Source: Tectiglobus sp965215755 (GTDB lineage: Bacteria; Pseudomonadota; Alphaproteobacteria; Rhizobiales; Hyphomicrobiaceae). Taken from it: a DNA stretch of 64,000 bases. A program made the translations under genes and the position numbers. Shown in pieces: positions 24,564 to 33,552 of this stretch. The notes under the pieces are model-generated. The model saw only the letters and a list, made by a program, of their open reading frames with translations. It was not told the origin of the DNA and made no database searches. How positions within the stretch are numbered: position 1 is the stretch's first letter; each line of letters begins with the position of its first letter. The stretch is taken from assembly GCA_965215755.1 (NCBI GenBank), contig OZ244119.1, positions 4,774,001 to 4,838,000 on the forward strand. The letters are read 5' to 3'.

Positions 24564-25421
24564 TTACGAGCGCACGGCACCTTTGAAGGCAGCAACCAAC
24601 GCAGCAATGGCCTCTCGCGCGCGGGCCGTCTTGGTGCGCGCGTGTAGGATAACAGGCAGGCGCGGCAGAACAGGGAGCTTGAGCCTGCGGCCGACATTGA
24701 CTGCGCCGACAGGTGCCATTCGTGGAGCCAGTGCAGCCACGCCGAGACCGGCAGCAACTGCGGCTGATACCGCGGGAACACCGCCGCCGACAAAGACTTC
24801 GGCCCAGGCAAAACCTGCTTCGTCCAAAAGGTCCTCAGCGATGGAGCGTACGCCACAAGGCTCCGGCATCGTGGCAATGGGCAACGGGCTGTCCGGTTGA
24901 AAGCCCCAATTCGAAGATGCAAACCAGCCGAACGGCTCTGTCGCAATCTGCTCTCCATCGTTGCGACCGACATTGAACCGAACCAGAACGGCATCACACT
25001 CACGCCGATCAAAGGCCTGCAGCAATGCGGCTGACGTGGAGATGCGGATTTCAATCACCAACTGAGGGTCGTTGGCGTTCAGCCGTGCGATCAATTCAGG
25101 TAACTCGGGCCCGGCCACATGATCGCTGATGCCGATCGTGATGCGCTCGCGCGTTTCCGAAAGCGAAGCTATGGCCCGATCGTGTGCCTCAAGCATTTGC
25201 CTCGCGTGCAGCAAGAAGAGCTCCCCGCGGGCGGATAGCTGGACGCTCCGCGGCGTTCGCTCAATGAGCCGATGACCGACACGCTCTTCAAGTCGCTTCA
25301 ATTTCAGGCTGACAGCGGATTGGGTTGTGTCGGTCAGTTCGGCGGCGCGCGTGAAGCTGCCGAGTTCCGCAATCGCAACAAAAGTGCGAACCGCATCGAG
25401 ATCGAGAGAACGGTCCATCAT
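24564..25421 (-). CDS. LysR family transcription regulator
   Basis: The 285-aa protein has the LysR winged helix-turn-helix at residues 8-66 (LDAVRTFVAIAELGSFTRAA, TQSAVSLKLKRLEERVG, RTPRSVQLSARG) and a substrate-binding domain from about residue 92. It is divergent from the tautomerase gene, with a 101-base gap holding a palindrome, the usual arrangement for a LysR protein controlling its neighbour and itself. The likely target is therefore the tautomerase gene; the co-inducer is unknown. Confidence 0.94.
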   Translation of the reverse strand: MMDRSLDLDAVRTFVAIAELGSFTRAAELTDTTQSAVSLKLKRLEERVGHRLIERTPRSVQLSARGELFLLHARQMLEAHDRAIASLSETRERITIGISDHVAGPELPELIARLNANDPQLVIEIRISTSAALLQAFDRRECDAVLVRFNVGRNDGEQIATEPFGWFASSNWGFQPDSPLPIATMPEPCGVRSIAEDLLDEAGFAWAEVFVGGGVPAVSAAVAAGLGVAALAPRMAPVGAVNVGRRLKLPVLPRLPVILHARTKTARAREAIAALVAAFKGAVRS

Positions 25422-25448
25422 TTCTATCTTTAATATCTAATATATTCA

Positions 25449-25461
25449 GTCATATAATGAC
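25449..25461. promoter_or_regulatory. Candidate LysR operator
   Basis: GTCATATAATGAC has perfect five-base arms around ATA and lies between the divergent LysR and tautomerase genes, 28 bases upstream of the LysR start. It sits in an AT-rich patch and is a reasonable regulator site or overlapping promoter. The assignment rests on position and symmetry. Confidence 0.45.
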
Positions 25462-25522
25462 AGCGATATCTGAGCATGACAAGTCTTGCTGACATTAGGC
25501 AACTTTTCGAAAGGAATACGTC

Positions 25523-25903
25523 ATGCCTCTCGCTCATATCTCACTCAGATCCGGCAAGTCGGACGCCTATCGCCAGGCCATTTGTGATGGTGTTTACCGT
25601 GCGCTACGTGAGACGTTCGACGTGCCGCCAGACGACCAGTTTATGGCCATCACCGAGCATGACGCCGCCAACTTCCGATATGGAGCGCACTACCTTGAGA
25701 TTGACCGCAGCGATGACGTCGTGTTCATCCAGATCACAGCCAACAATACCCGGAGCATCGATCAGAAGAAGGCGTTGTTCCAGGAGATCACGGCGCGGCT
25801 GGGTGACGAGCCCGCGATCCGGCCACAAGACGTGTTCATAAGTCTCGTCGAGGTGGCCAAGGAAAACTGGTCACTCGGGAATGGCATCGCGCAATATGCG
25901 TGA
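25523..25903 (+). CDS. Tautomerase family protein
   Basis: The 126-aa protein begins MPLAHISLRSGKSDAYRQAI, so the Met-processed product has the N-terminal proline that acts as catalytic base in the tautomerase superfamily. Length and later segments (DDVVFIQITANNTRS, KKALFQEITARL, EDVFI-like strand) fit the long tautomerase group of about 125-130 aa rather than the 60-70-aa 4-oxalocrotonate tautomerases. The substrate is unknown. It is divergent from, and probably controlled by, the LysR gene. Confidence 0.85.
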   Translation: MPLAHISLRSGKSDAYRQAICDGVYRALRETFDVPPDDQFMAITEHDAANFRYGAHYLEIDRSDDVVFIQITANNTRSIDQKKALFQEITARLGDEPAIRPQDVFISLVEVAKENWSLGNGIAQYA

Positions 25904-26008
25904 CATACTCTCTATCAGCGCACTCTGTCTATCAGCGCACTGGGGCCGCCAAGCCTTCGAGAACCGAACGCGTTCCGATGGAGACACCACGAATAGGACC
26001 AGGACCTT

Positions 26009-26494
26009 ATGTTAGCGACACCTGAGGCCCAACGGTCTGCACTCGCGTGGATCGTTGGCAAAATAGAAGCGCATGGTCTGCCCTATCAGATTGTGGGCGG
26101 CTTGGCGGCCATCGCACATGGGGGCACGCGCCCCTTGCACGACATCGACCTCTATGTCCCTCTCGACCACCGGGCTTCAGCATTCCTGCAAGAGATAAGG
26201 CCACACATCACATGGGGCCCGGAGGCGGTGGTCGATGGTCCTTGGGACATCACGTATTTGAAGCTGGTGTACGAGGAGCAGAAGATAGAAATCGGCGATG
26301 CATCTGAGCCGAAAATCAGAAATGCCTCAAACGGAGAATGGGTGACAAAGATCATCGATTTTGACAGCTCAACGACAAAGACGGTTCTTGGATGCGAGGT
26401 TCAAGTTATGCCGGTCGAACAGTTGATTGCCTACAAAAGGATCCTGGGTCGAGATGTCGACGTGCAGGACATTCGGGATTTGAGCAATAAGTAG
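26009..26494 (+). CDS. Nucleotidyltransferase-fold protein
   Basis: The 161-aa protein shows the minimal nucleotidyltransferase signature IVGGLAAIAHGGTRPLHDIDLYV (residues about 28-50): GG, then a His-containing loop, then the metal-binding D-x-D as DID. A later basic segment, MPVEQLIAYKRILGRDVDVQD, resembles the helical end of AbiEii/MazG-related nucleotidyltransferases. Such proteins can be toxins, but no antitoxin-like gene is adjacent. The start at 26009 is the first ATG in the frame. It lies 171 bases before the DUF2161 gene, possibly in one transcript. Confidence 0.7.
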   Translation: MLATPEAQRSALAWIVGKIEAHGLPYQIVGGLAAIAHGGTRPLHDIDLYVPLDHRASAFLQEIRPHITWGPEAVVDGPWDITYLKLVYEEQKIEIGDASEPKIRNASNGEWVTKIIDFDSSTTKTVLGCEVQVMPVEQLIAYKRILGRDVDVQDIRDLSNK

Positions 26495-26665
26495 CCACCG
26501 GGGCAACTTACTGATGGGATGCTCCAGCCGCAGTACGCGCGACACATTCCACAGCTGTTGATGGGCAACAACTGGAACCGTCATCTCGCTAAGTCATCTG
26601 TGCCGGTGCCGTCCGCACCTCCCGCGATAGTGGCCAACGGCTGTTCGCAGAGTTATGTTGCCGCT

Positions 26666-27388
26666 ATGGGGAAGACGATTCGTGAGACGGATCTCTACGC
26701 TCCTATCAAGCGGCTGCTTGAGGGGCAAGGCTATGAGGTCAAAGGGGAAGTTGGCTCAGCCGATGTTGTCGGCTGCCGCGATGCCGATGGTCTTGTTGTC
26801 GTCGAGCTAAAGACCGGTTTCTCATTGTCCTTGTTTCATCAAGCCGTTGCACGGCAGGCCGTCACGGACACTGTGTACGTCGCTGTGCCGCGAGGTCATG
26901 GTCGCCCCTTCCAAAAGGCCCTCAAGAACAATCTGAGCTTGTGCCGGCGCCTGGGTGTCGGCTTGATTACCGTGCGGCTGGAGGATGGCCTGGTCGACGT
27001 TCATGCCGACCCAGCGCCGTTCAAGCCGCGCAAATCCAAGGTTAAGCAAACGCGGCTGCTGCGCGAGTTTGCCAGGCGTGTTGGTGATCCCAATACCGGT
27101 GGCACAACCCGTAGTACATTGATGACGGCCTATCGCCAGGATGCTCTGCGTTGTCTGCAAGTCCTACACCGCGACGGACCGACAAAGGCAGCAAAGGTTG
27201 CTGCAACGAGTGCGGTAACGCGGGCACGCCGCATCATGGCCGACAATCACTATGGTTGGTTCGAGCGCGTCGAGACAGGTGTCTATGGGCTGACACCCAA
27301 TGGGACGAAAGCCGTCAAAGAATTTGCGAAAGAACTAAAGCGGCTCAAAACAGCAAAGCCTGATCCGGAAATCCGCAAAGCGGCCTGA
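26666..27388 (+). CDS. DUF2161 family protein with PD-(D/E)XK-like nuclease core
   Basis: The 240-aa protein matches the DUF2161 family found in alphaproteobacteria: ETDLYAPIKRLLEGQGYEVKG, then SADVVG with the candidate metal-binding Asp and VVVELKTGFSLSLFHQA with the E-x-K of a PD-(D/E)XK fold. It ends with a winged-helix-like region (about 150-230) with ARRIMADNHYGWFERVETGVYGL. Annotations sometimes call it a phosphodiesterase; biochemical evidence is lacking to my knowledge. The ATG at 26666 is chosen because the family alignment begins there, although the frame opens at 26519. Confidence 0.87.
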   Translation: MGKTIRETDLYAPIKRLLEGQGYEVKGEVGSADVVGCRDADGLVVVELKTGFSLSLFHQAVARQAVTDTVYVAVPRGHGRPFQKALKNNLSLCRRLGVGLITVRLEDGLVDVHADPAPFKPRKSKVKQTRLLREFARRVGDPNTGGTTRSTLMTAYRQDALRCLQVLHRDGPTKAAKVAATSAVTRARRIMADNHYGWFERVETGVYGLTPNGTKAVKEFAKELKRLKTAKPDPEIRKAA

Positions 27389-27499
27389 GTACTGGAAGAC
27401 GCCGGACCCTATTGCCTGTCGCATTACACCGGAGCCAGAAATCGCCCTAAGATGAAGCGTTTTCTGGCACATCTTGAACCCGCTTAAACGCGACATGCC

Positions 27500-28480
27500 T
27501 CAGTAGAACAAGCTCGAAACGCTTTCTTCGCGACTGGTTCGTGCGATCGCTTCACCGATGAGGGGAGCAATTGACAAGGTGCGGATGTTGTTTGTTGCGA
27601 GAACTTCTTTTGTCGGCTGGATCGAATCGGTCACGACAAGCGACTTTAGTTCCGACTTCGCGACGCGCGCGCAGGCGCCACCCGATAGGACACCGTGGGT
27701 GATGTAGGCCATGACTTCCTTGGCCCCCTGGGCCAGCAGTGCATTCGCAGCATTGACCAACGTTCCACCCGAATCGACAATGTCATCGATCAGGATGCAG
27801 CGGAGCCCCTCGACATCACCAATGACGTTCATCACTTCGCTTTCGCCGGGGCGCTCGCGGCGTTTGTCGCAAATCGCGATGGGTGCATCGATCCGCTTGG
27901 CCAGACCACGGGCCCGAACGACACCACCGACATCCGGCGAAACCACGCATAGATTGCCGAGCTCGAAGTTATCCTGGATGTCACGCACCATGACGGGTGC
28001 AGCAAACAGGTTGTCGGTGGGGATATCGAAGAAGCCCTGGATCTGACCAGCGTGCAGATCGAGTGTCATAACGCGGTCAGCTCCTGCGCGCTCCAGGAGG
28101 TTGGCGACGAGCTTTGCCGAGATGGGTGTTCTTGCTCCAACGCGACGATCCTGGCGCGCATATCCGTAGTAGGGAATGACCGCCGTAATGCGACGCGCCG
28201 AGGAGCGCTTTAGAGCATCAATCAGGATCAACAGTTCCATGAGGTTATCGTTGGCCGGGAAAGACGTGGATTGCAGGACAAAGACGTCTTCGCCGCGTAC
28301 ATTCTCCTGAACCTCAACAAAAACCTCCATGTCCGCGAAGCGGCGGCAGATGGCCTTTGTAACGGGGACACCGAGATGCGTACTAATGGCGTCTGCAAGC
28401 GGTTTATTGCTATTGCCTGCAACAAGCTTGATGCGCAGTTTCTTGGCGTTGTCGCCACCGCGCTTGTCATGCTCACTCAT
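27500..28480 (-). CDS. prs: Ribose-phosphate pyrophosphokinase
   Basis: The 326-aa enzyme makes phosphoribosyl pyrophosphate from ribose 5-phosphate and ATP, feeding nucleotide, histidine and tryptophan synthesis. The family motifs are complete: FVLQSTSFPANDNLMELL, IPYYGYARQDRR, the metal-binding VMTLDLHAGQIQGFFDIP, and the PRPP-binding loop CILIDDIVDSGGTL. Length is normal, with a slightly long polar N-terminus. It is last in a minus-strand series (lgt, methyltransferase, pgeF, lipoprotein, prs) common in Hyphomicrobiales, but a hairpin separates it from the lipoprotein gene. Confidence 0.98.
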   Translation of the reverse strand: MSEHDKRGGDNAKKLRIKLVAGNSNKPLADAISTHLGVPVTKAICRRFADMEVFVEVQENVRGEDVFVLQSTSFPANDNLMELLILIDALKRSSARRITAVIPYYGYARQDRRVGARTPISAKLVANLLERAGADRVMTLDLHAGQIQGFFDIPTDNLFAAPVMVRDIQDNFELGNLCVVSPDVGGVVRARGLAKRIDAPIAICDKRRERPGESEVMNVIGDVEGLRCILIDDIVDSGGTLVNAANALLAQGAKEVMAYITHGVLSGGACARVAKSELKSLVVTDSIQPTKEVLATNNIRTLSIAPLIGEAIARTSREESVSSLFY

Positions 28481-28610
28481 ACTGTTCCCGCCTGTGCCGA
28501 ACTTGCCAGATCATCGCCATGTCGCATTCGAGCAACTCCAAGCCTCTAGGCCGCATCGTTGCGATTTCGATCGAAGATGCATTGCTCCAACGCGCGGCTT
28601 CTAACAAGCA

Positions 28611-28637
28611 AGCCCGGACCTGTAAACGGTCCGGGCT
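28611..28637. terminator. Strong hairpin between the lipoprotein and prs genes
   Basis: AGCCCGGACC (28611-28620) and GGTCCGGGCT (28628-28637) form a perfect 10-bp stem. On the minus strand it follows the lipoprotein gene and precedes prs, with a weak T-rich tail (TGCTTGTT), so prs probably has its own promoter. Confidence 0.7.
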
Positions 28638-28718
28638 GATTTTGTGTCAGAATTGTGTCAACTGAGGCGGGACGGTTGGCTGCGGCAGTACGCGGCCAAC
28701 GTTGACCACTCTGCTCTT

Positions 28719-29795
28719 CTAGCGCGATGCCGTCTTTTGCGGCAGCAGCCTGATGATCCCCTGAGCCGCTGCTGCAGCAGCGGCGCCAGCAGTTGGGCCC
28801 CACTTGCCGTTCAACGAACCGGCGGGAATTTCATTCTTTTGCGCGACGGTCCCGAGCTTGGTGCCCCGCGGATCTTTCACAACCCAATCAATGCTGATCG
28901 GTTGCTTGCCGCCATTGCTTGCGCCGACAGCGACTTTGCCTTCGATCCGGTGAGCTGCCCCGGCTGCGGCTCCACTCGCGAGCGGAATACCCTTTTTGCG
29001 CAGCTCGTTCTGCAGCGCCAACGCCAGTGCAGTGGATCCATCACCAGGTGCGCCCGTCACACGCGGCACCACGACAGCAAGGCCACCTGGACGCGGAATG
29101 CTACCCGTTGCACCTGCCGTAGCAGAGGCGGCACTGCGACTCGCCTGCGCAATACTCTGTGTGGCTGTGCGCTGCGCCGTATTGATCGATGATTGGGTTG
29201 CCTGCGCGATCGGTGCGGTTGCAGCAGCCGGTGCTTTCTTTGCCGGCATCCATGCGCTGAGAGACGTTGCTGTCTTTGAAGCGATGGTCTGCATGATCTG
29301 TGGCGATACGGACGCCCACGGATCGGCTGTGGCAGCACCAGCGACGATCTCTTCGCCGGTGATGCGATTAACCCGATGCCCCTTGGGATTGGTGACGTCC
29401 CAGATATAGGAGACTTTCGTTCCCGCTGCTTCCTTGGCAGCAACGATGTATCCCCTCAGGGTGTAATCTGACTGAGGCGCAGCAGCGCCTGCGACAGGCT
29501 GTATAGCCTGAACGCCGCCCTGACGCAGGGCCGCCACCAGCTGTGTCGACAGTTGCGTCGTCACGTTGTTGGGTGGCCCGATGATCGGCGCAATGGCAAC
29601 TGTGCCTTTGACCGGTGCAGTCAACGGCGAGGCTGCCTGCTGGGTTGTGGAAGACTGGTTGGCTGACAGAGCGCTCAACACGCCATCACCACCACTCGTG
29701 CACCCTGTGACCACACTGGCCATGAGCGCTATAAAGGCTACGGACGAGATCGTCTTATGTACGTTTCGTGCCGCAGCTGCATCGATGGTCGTCAC
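28719..29795 (-). CDS. Lipoprotein with two tandem-like periplasmic domains
   Basis: The 358-aa protein carries a lipoprotein signal: a hydrophobic segment about 17-30 ending in VVTGC with the lipid-acceptor Cys near residue 32. Two related halves follow. The first (VKGTVAIAPIIGPPNNVTTQLSTQLVAAL...YTLRGYIV...VSYIWDVTNPKG) and the second (GGLAVVVPRVTGAPGDGSTAL...HRIEGKVAV...ISIDWVVKDPRG) share a pattern and appear duplicated. An Ala/Thr/Gln-rich linker joins them. Function is unknown; similar lipoproteins sit between pgeF and prs in other Hyphomicrobiales. Confidence 0.78.
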   Translation of the reverse strand: MTTIDAAAARNVHKTISSVAFIALMASVVTGCTSGGDGVLSALSANQSSTTQQAASPLTAPVKGTVAIAPIIGPPNNVTTQLSTQLVAALRQGGVQAIQPVAGAAAPQSDYTLRGYIVAAKEAAGTKVSYIWDVTNPKGHRVNRITGEEIVAGAATADPWASVSPQIMQTIASKTATSLSAWMPAKKAPAAATAPIAQATQSSINTAQRTATQSIAQASRSAASATAGATGSIPRPGGLAVVVPRVTGAPGDGSTALALALQNELRKKGIPLASGAAAGAAHRIEGKVAVGASNGGKQPISIDWVVKDPRGTKLGTVAQKNEIPAGSLNGKWGPTAGAAAAAAAQGIIRLLPQKTASR

Positions 29796-29992
29796 GTTGA
29801 CGTCCCCCTCTCAATGTCCCGCTGTATATCCGGCGGCCGACGTACGAACCTTGCGGCCAAAGCTACCTCACCGGTACTCCGCATCATGCTGTACCGATCA
29901 CTATAATCGGCGTCCAGGCGCATGACCAGAAATTCTGTCCAACTCCCTAACGCGATCCCATACTTGACAGCGCGAATCTGTGGATCAAGTCG

Positions 29993-30769
29993 TTAAGTGA
30001 CGACAATGGCGGAGATTTGACGCCCGTAATCGACTTCCCCGAGATGAGTTTTGCGCCGATAGCTATAAAACAGCGAATCGTCAGCGTAGGTACAGCGGCC
30101 TGAGTCGGAGATGTTGCTGACCCCAGCGGTCTCCAGGCTGTGGCGGCAGAAACCCGGCAGATCGAAGTGCGGCTTGCCACCCTCTCGCATAATCTTGAAG
30201 AAGCGTGCGTAGGAACTGTCCTGCGCCAGGAACTGAGCTTCGAACTCCGGTCCGACCTCGTAGTTGGGCTGATGGATGGTCGGCCCGATGGCGGCGCAGA
30301 TCCGCTGTCGATCCGCACCAAGCGCAACCATGGCGTTAACGGTGGCCGCCAGAACGCCTGATACCGCGCCGCGCCAACCTGCATGCGCGGCGCCAACCAC
30401 CTTCGCTTCGCTGTCGGAGAAGAGAACAGGAGTGCAATCCGCAGCCAGCGCACCAATCGGTAAACCAGGTGTGGTTGTCACCAGAGCATCTGCATTCGGG
30501 ACGGCGTCTCTTGGGAAGGGTGCCTCGACATGAATGACGTCGGCACTATGGACCTGATAGACGGTTGTGATGTCATCGTATGAGGCGCCCAGATGGTTCG
30601 CTATCCGGCGACGATTCTCGGCTACCAGGGCGCGATCATCATCGGAACCATAACCGCAATTGAGAGAGTTGTATTCGCCTGTCGAAACTCCGCCCTGCCG
30701 GGTGAAAAAGCCGTGCGCGATGCCGTCGGCTTTCAGATTATCGGCCGTTAGGACGCATCCCTTAATCAT
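29993..30769 (-). CDS. pgeF: Peptidoglycan editing factor PgeF (laccase-domain/DUF152)
   Basis: The 258-aa protein is a DUF152/YfiH homologue. Metal-site residues are visible in YQVHSADVIHV (His), ADCTPVLF (Cys) and GAAHAGWRGAV (His). In E. coli the family corrects peptidoglycan precursors carrying wrong residues; others act as laccase-like or purine-nucleoside-cleaving enzymes. It is followed downstream by the lipoprotein gene and preceded by the MidA-type methyltransferase gene, 64 bases away, so it probably belongs to the lgt operon. Confidence 0.93.
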   Translation of the reverse strand: MIKGCVLTADNLKADGIAHGFFTRQGGVSTGEYNSLNCGYGSDDDRALVAENRRRIANHLGASYDDITTVYQVHSADVIHVEAPFPRDAVPNADALVTTTPGLPIGALAADCTPVLFSDSEAKVVGAAHAGWRGAVSGVLAATVNAMVALGADRQRICAAIGPTIHQPNYEVGPEFEAQFLAQDSSYARFFKIMREGGKPHFDLPGFCRHSLETAGVSNISDSGRCTYADDSLFYSYRRKTHLGEVDYGRQISAIVVT

Positions 30770-30833
30770 CGCTCACCCTCTCTTCGCCCAGCACCATGTC
30801 GTGCTTGTCCTCAGCACTCGGGGCGGAAAAGTC

Positions 30834-31997
30834 TTACCGCACCTTGCTTCTATCGGTTCGGCCGGTCGTGTCAAAGCCGATCATTGGTGTGCCGCTCCAA
30901 TTGCGGGCGGCCAGAACCTGGAATCGCGTCCCCATACCGTTGGGGGCCAGGAGCCGCATTGTACCCGTCTCGATGGCAGCTGCCTGAGCCGGATTGCCGG
31001 CCATCAGCTGAGACGTCCGCTCGACAATACCAAGCCGGCCGAGAAACTCGGCCTGTGGCGTTGGGCCATCAATCGTCAGGCCTGTCGCGGCGAGGCATTG
31101 TGCCAGGGCGGTGAAGTCCACGTGTGCCGTAAGGTCCGCTTCGCCCGGCGAAGTCAGTGGATGCTCGTAGGCATGGGCCCGCATCGCCTGCAGGGTTTCA
31201 CCAACAGCCGGCTCCGTATAGCCATAGTCAATAAAGACAGTGGCCAACGGTGCCTTGCGCGCCAGAGCTACAAGAAATGGCTGCACCAGTTGCGATAAGC
31301 TCGGATTGTCTTCCCATATTGTTCCATCCGATGCGGCGGCTCTCTCAATCCCCGTCACAGGCTCCCCGACCGAAAAGCGAAGCTCGCCGTCGGCACTCAA
31401 TTCGACCGTTCGCTCGCACCATTGTCCAGCGTGGACAATCCGTTGGCGCACACCCAGTGCATCGACAAACTCATTCGCCAGAACAATACAGGGCGCGGAA
31501 TTATCGGCCAAAGCCTCCGCCAATTGCTGCAGGCTTTCGTGTTGGCTCACCTGAAACGGTGCGCCCGCCAACGTTGCTTTCTGGGCCGCGCGCAAGACGG
31601 CGTTGGTATCGATCAAGTGAATGCCGATCGCCTGCGAGAGTTCGGCCACCTTGGATAAAGAACGCACGATGTCGGCCATCATTGTGCCGCGGCCCGGGCC
31701 AAGTTCGATGACGTTAAGTTCTGACGGAGAGCCAATTTGCTGCCACGTCAGGATCGTCCAAATTCCCAACAGTTCACCGAATATCTGGCTGATCTCGGGT
31801 GCTGTGATGAAGTCGGATGCCTGTCCGATCGCCGGCCTTGAGACGTAGTAACCGTGGATCGGATCGTAGAGACAGGCCTGGACATAGGCCTCCACACTGA
31901 TTGGTCCATCGGCTTCTATGCGCTGTTTCAGTTCTCTGGCCAGGGGCGTATTGCGACGTGCCTCTGGATTGAACTGGGATGTCATTGGCGTGGCCAT
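30834..31997 (-). CDS. MidA-type SAM-dependent methyltransferase (NDUFAF7/DUF185 family)
   Basis: The 387-aa protein belongs to the family of the mitochondrial complex I assembly factor NDUFAF7: GPISVEAYVQACLYDPIHGYY, FITAPEISQIFGELLG, the SAM-binding VIELGPGRGTMMADI, and LANEFVDALGVRQ are the signature blocks. NDUFAF7 methylates an arginine in a complex I subunit, so a role in respiratory complex assembly is likely here, but is inferred. Its start is only ten bases after lgt, implying co-transcription with lgt and pgeF. Confidence 0.92.
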   Translation of the reverse strand: MATPMTSQFNPEARRNTPLARELKQRIEADGPISVEAYVQACLYDPIHGYYVSRPAIGQASDFITAPEISQIFGELLGIWTILTWQQIGSPSELNVIELGPGRGTMMADIVRSLSKVAELSQAIGIHLIDTNAVLRAAQKATLAGAPFQVSQHESLQQLAEALADNSAPCIVLANEFVDALGVRQRIVHAGQWCERTVELSADGELRFSVGEPVTGIERAAASDGTIWEDNPSLSQLVQPFLVALARKAPLATVFIDYGYTEPAVGETLQAMRAHAYEHPLTSPGEADLTAHVDFTALAQCLAATGLTIDGPTPQAEFLGRLGIVERTSQLMAGNPAQAAAIETGTMRLLAPNGMGTRFQVLAARNWSGTPMIGFDTTGRTDRSKVR

Positions 31998-32007
31998 CCT
32001 CGCCCGT

Positions 32008-32838
32008 TTACGTCGCGATACGCACCTGGGCGGATCGAATAAACCAGATCCCGAGCAAGATCATCGGGATCGAATAGACGATGCCGGGTGTCAGACCGTA
32101 AGCTGAAAAGGCGTGAAGCGGATCATACTGCCGGAAGAGTTCACAGAATGAGCGCGCCAGCCCGTATCCGAGCAGGAACGTACCGGTTACCAGCCCCGGA
32201 GACTGCAACGCGCCATGACGATGGGTCAGCAGTCGCAGCACTATGAACAGGACCAGACCTTCAAATGCAGCTTCGTAAAGCTGGCTTGGATGACGCGGAA
32301 TAGCTGCCCCATCGCCGCGTGTTGCATCAGGGAAGACCATGCCCCAGGCCACACTGGTCGGACGCCCCCAGAGTTCTCCATTGATAAAGTTGGCTAAGCG
32401 CCCAAAGAACAAGCCGATTGGAACCGCTGCCGCGCAGGCATCCATGGCACTAAAGGGATTGCAGCCATTTCGCACTGCGAATGCCCAGATCGCCACGCCG
32501 CAGCCGAGAAGAGCCCCATGGAACGCCATCCCGCCCTTCCATACGGCGAGAATTTCGAGCGGGTTGGACAGATAATAACCGGGCTCATAGAGCAAGACGG
32601 AACCCAGTCGGCCACCCACAATGACGCCAACCGTCATGTAGAGCAGGAGGTCGTCCGCTTTCGACGGCTCGAAAGGTGGCTGTGAATGCGGCCAGAGACG
32701 CTTTTCCGATACCAGTCTGCGGATATAGAGCCACCCCAGTAGCAGGCCGACCATGTAGGCCAGGCCATACCAACGGATTTCAACGGGTCCGATCGCGAGG
32801 GCGACCGGGTCGATGTTCGGGAACGGGAGCACCAGCAT
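32008..32838 (-). CDS. lgt: Prolipoprotein diacylglyceryl transferase
   Basis: Lgt transfers diacylglycerol from phosphatidylglycerol to the lipobox cysteine of prolipoproteins in the inner membrane. The 276-aa polytopic protein has the family signature GRLANFINGELWGRPT, the essential His/Tyr region HPSQLYEAAFEG, and RWYGLAYMVGLLLGWLYIRR. It is first in the minus-strand operon with the methyltransferase and pgeF. Client lipoproteins in this window include BamB and the lipoprotein upstream of prs. Confidence 0.97.
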   Translation of the reverse strand: MLVLPFPNIDPVALAIGPVEIRWYGLAYMVGLLLGWLYIRRLVSEKRLWPHSQPPFEPSKADDLLLYMTVGVIVGGRLGSVLLYEPGYYLSNPLEILAVWKGGMAFHGALLGCGVAIWAFAVRNGCNPFSAMDACAAAVPIGLFFGRLANFINGELWGRPTSVAWGMVFPDATRGDGAAIPRHPSQLYEAAFEGLVLFIVLRLLTHRHGALQSPGLVTGTFLLGYGLARSFCELFRQYDPLHAFSAYGLTPGIVYSIPMILLGIWFIRSAQVRIAT

Positions 32839-32992
32839 GTTTGGCGGCGGCCTCTAAAAGCGATTCCATGGTCAACGTGCGCGGCGGACGTTGCGGGTAT
32901 CGCACAGAGCCTGTCAAGCTATCAACAAACGCCATCGCGAAGCTTTGCGTCGCGCCTTCCAGCCGTACAGGATTGTTACGTGGTGCTCGAAT

Positions 32993-33442
32993 TCAGGCCT
33001 TACGTTCCCATTTGCCGCCATCGGTTTGCTGCCAGTAGGTCACGTCGAACCCCGTGGACTTTGCGCTCTTCCAGGCGTCCCGGGCCTGCTGAAGGGCTTC
33101 CTGCGCCCGGCCGTCGAATAAATAAACGACGCGGATATAGGCTTCCAGACCTGTTCCGCTGGCACCATCGACAAGAAAGCGAACGGTTGCCTGGTTGGGA
33201 TTATCATCGTTCACTGTCAGCACAATCGGATGGTCAGCCGCATTGGCATCGCTGGCAACGCCATGCGGCAGGAAACTCTCGTCGCGATACGTCCAGAGGT
33301 GCGTATCGAGCGCCTCCAACCTCTCCTGACTGCCGGATTGCACGACGGCACGCCAGCCACGCTCAAGAGTGCGCTCCAGCAGCGTTGGCAGGACGCTCTC
33401 AAGAGGTTGATGCTCAAGGTGGTAGAATAGAACTTCAGTCAT
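32993..33442 (-). CDS. holC: DNA polymerase III chi subunit
   Basis: The 149-aa protein matches HolC: MTEVLFYHLEHQPLESVLP at the start, ERGWRAVVQSGSQERLEALD, LWTYRDESFLPHG and IVLTVNDDNPN, with a C-terminal EALQQARDAWKSAKSTGFDVTYW. Chi links the clamp loader to single-stranded-DNA-binding protein at the replication fork. Length is normal for alphaproteobacteria. It is transcribed alone, between a small Cys-containing protein gene upstream and lgt downstream. Confidence 0.95.
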   Translation of the reverse strand: MTEVLFYHLEHQPLESVLPTLLERTLERGWRAVVQSGSQERLEALDTHLWTYRDESFLPHGVASDANAADHPIVLTVNDDNPNQATVRFLVDGASGTGLEAYIRVVYLFDGRAQEALQQARDAWKSAKSTGFDVTYWQQTDGGKWERKA

Positions 33443-33552
33443 TGACCACGCCCATCAGCCGGGAACCGCGGCTAGATCATCGTGCGATAATCCTGGTGCA
33501 CGATGATCAGGGCCGGCAGCGATGATACACTCCAATCCCGGCCCATGGCACG

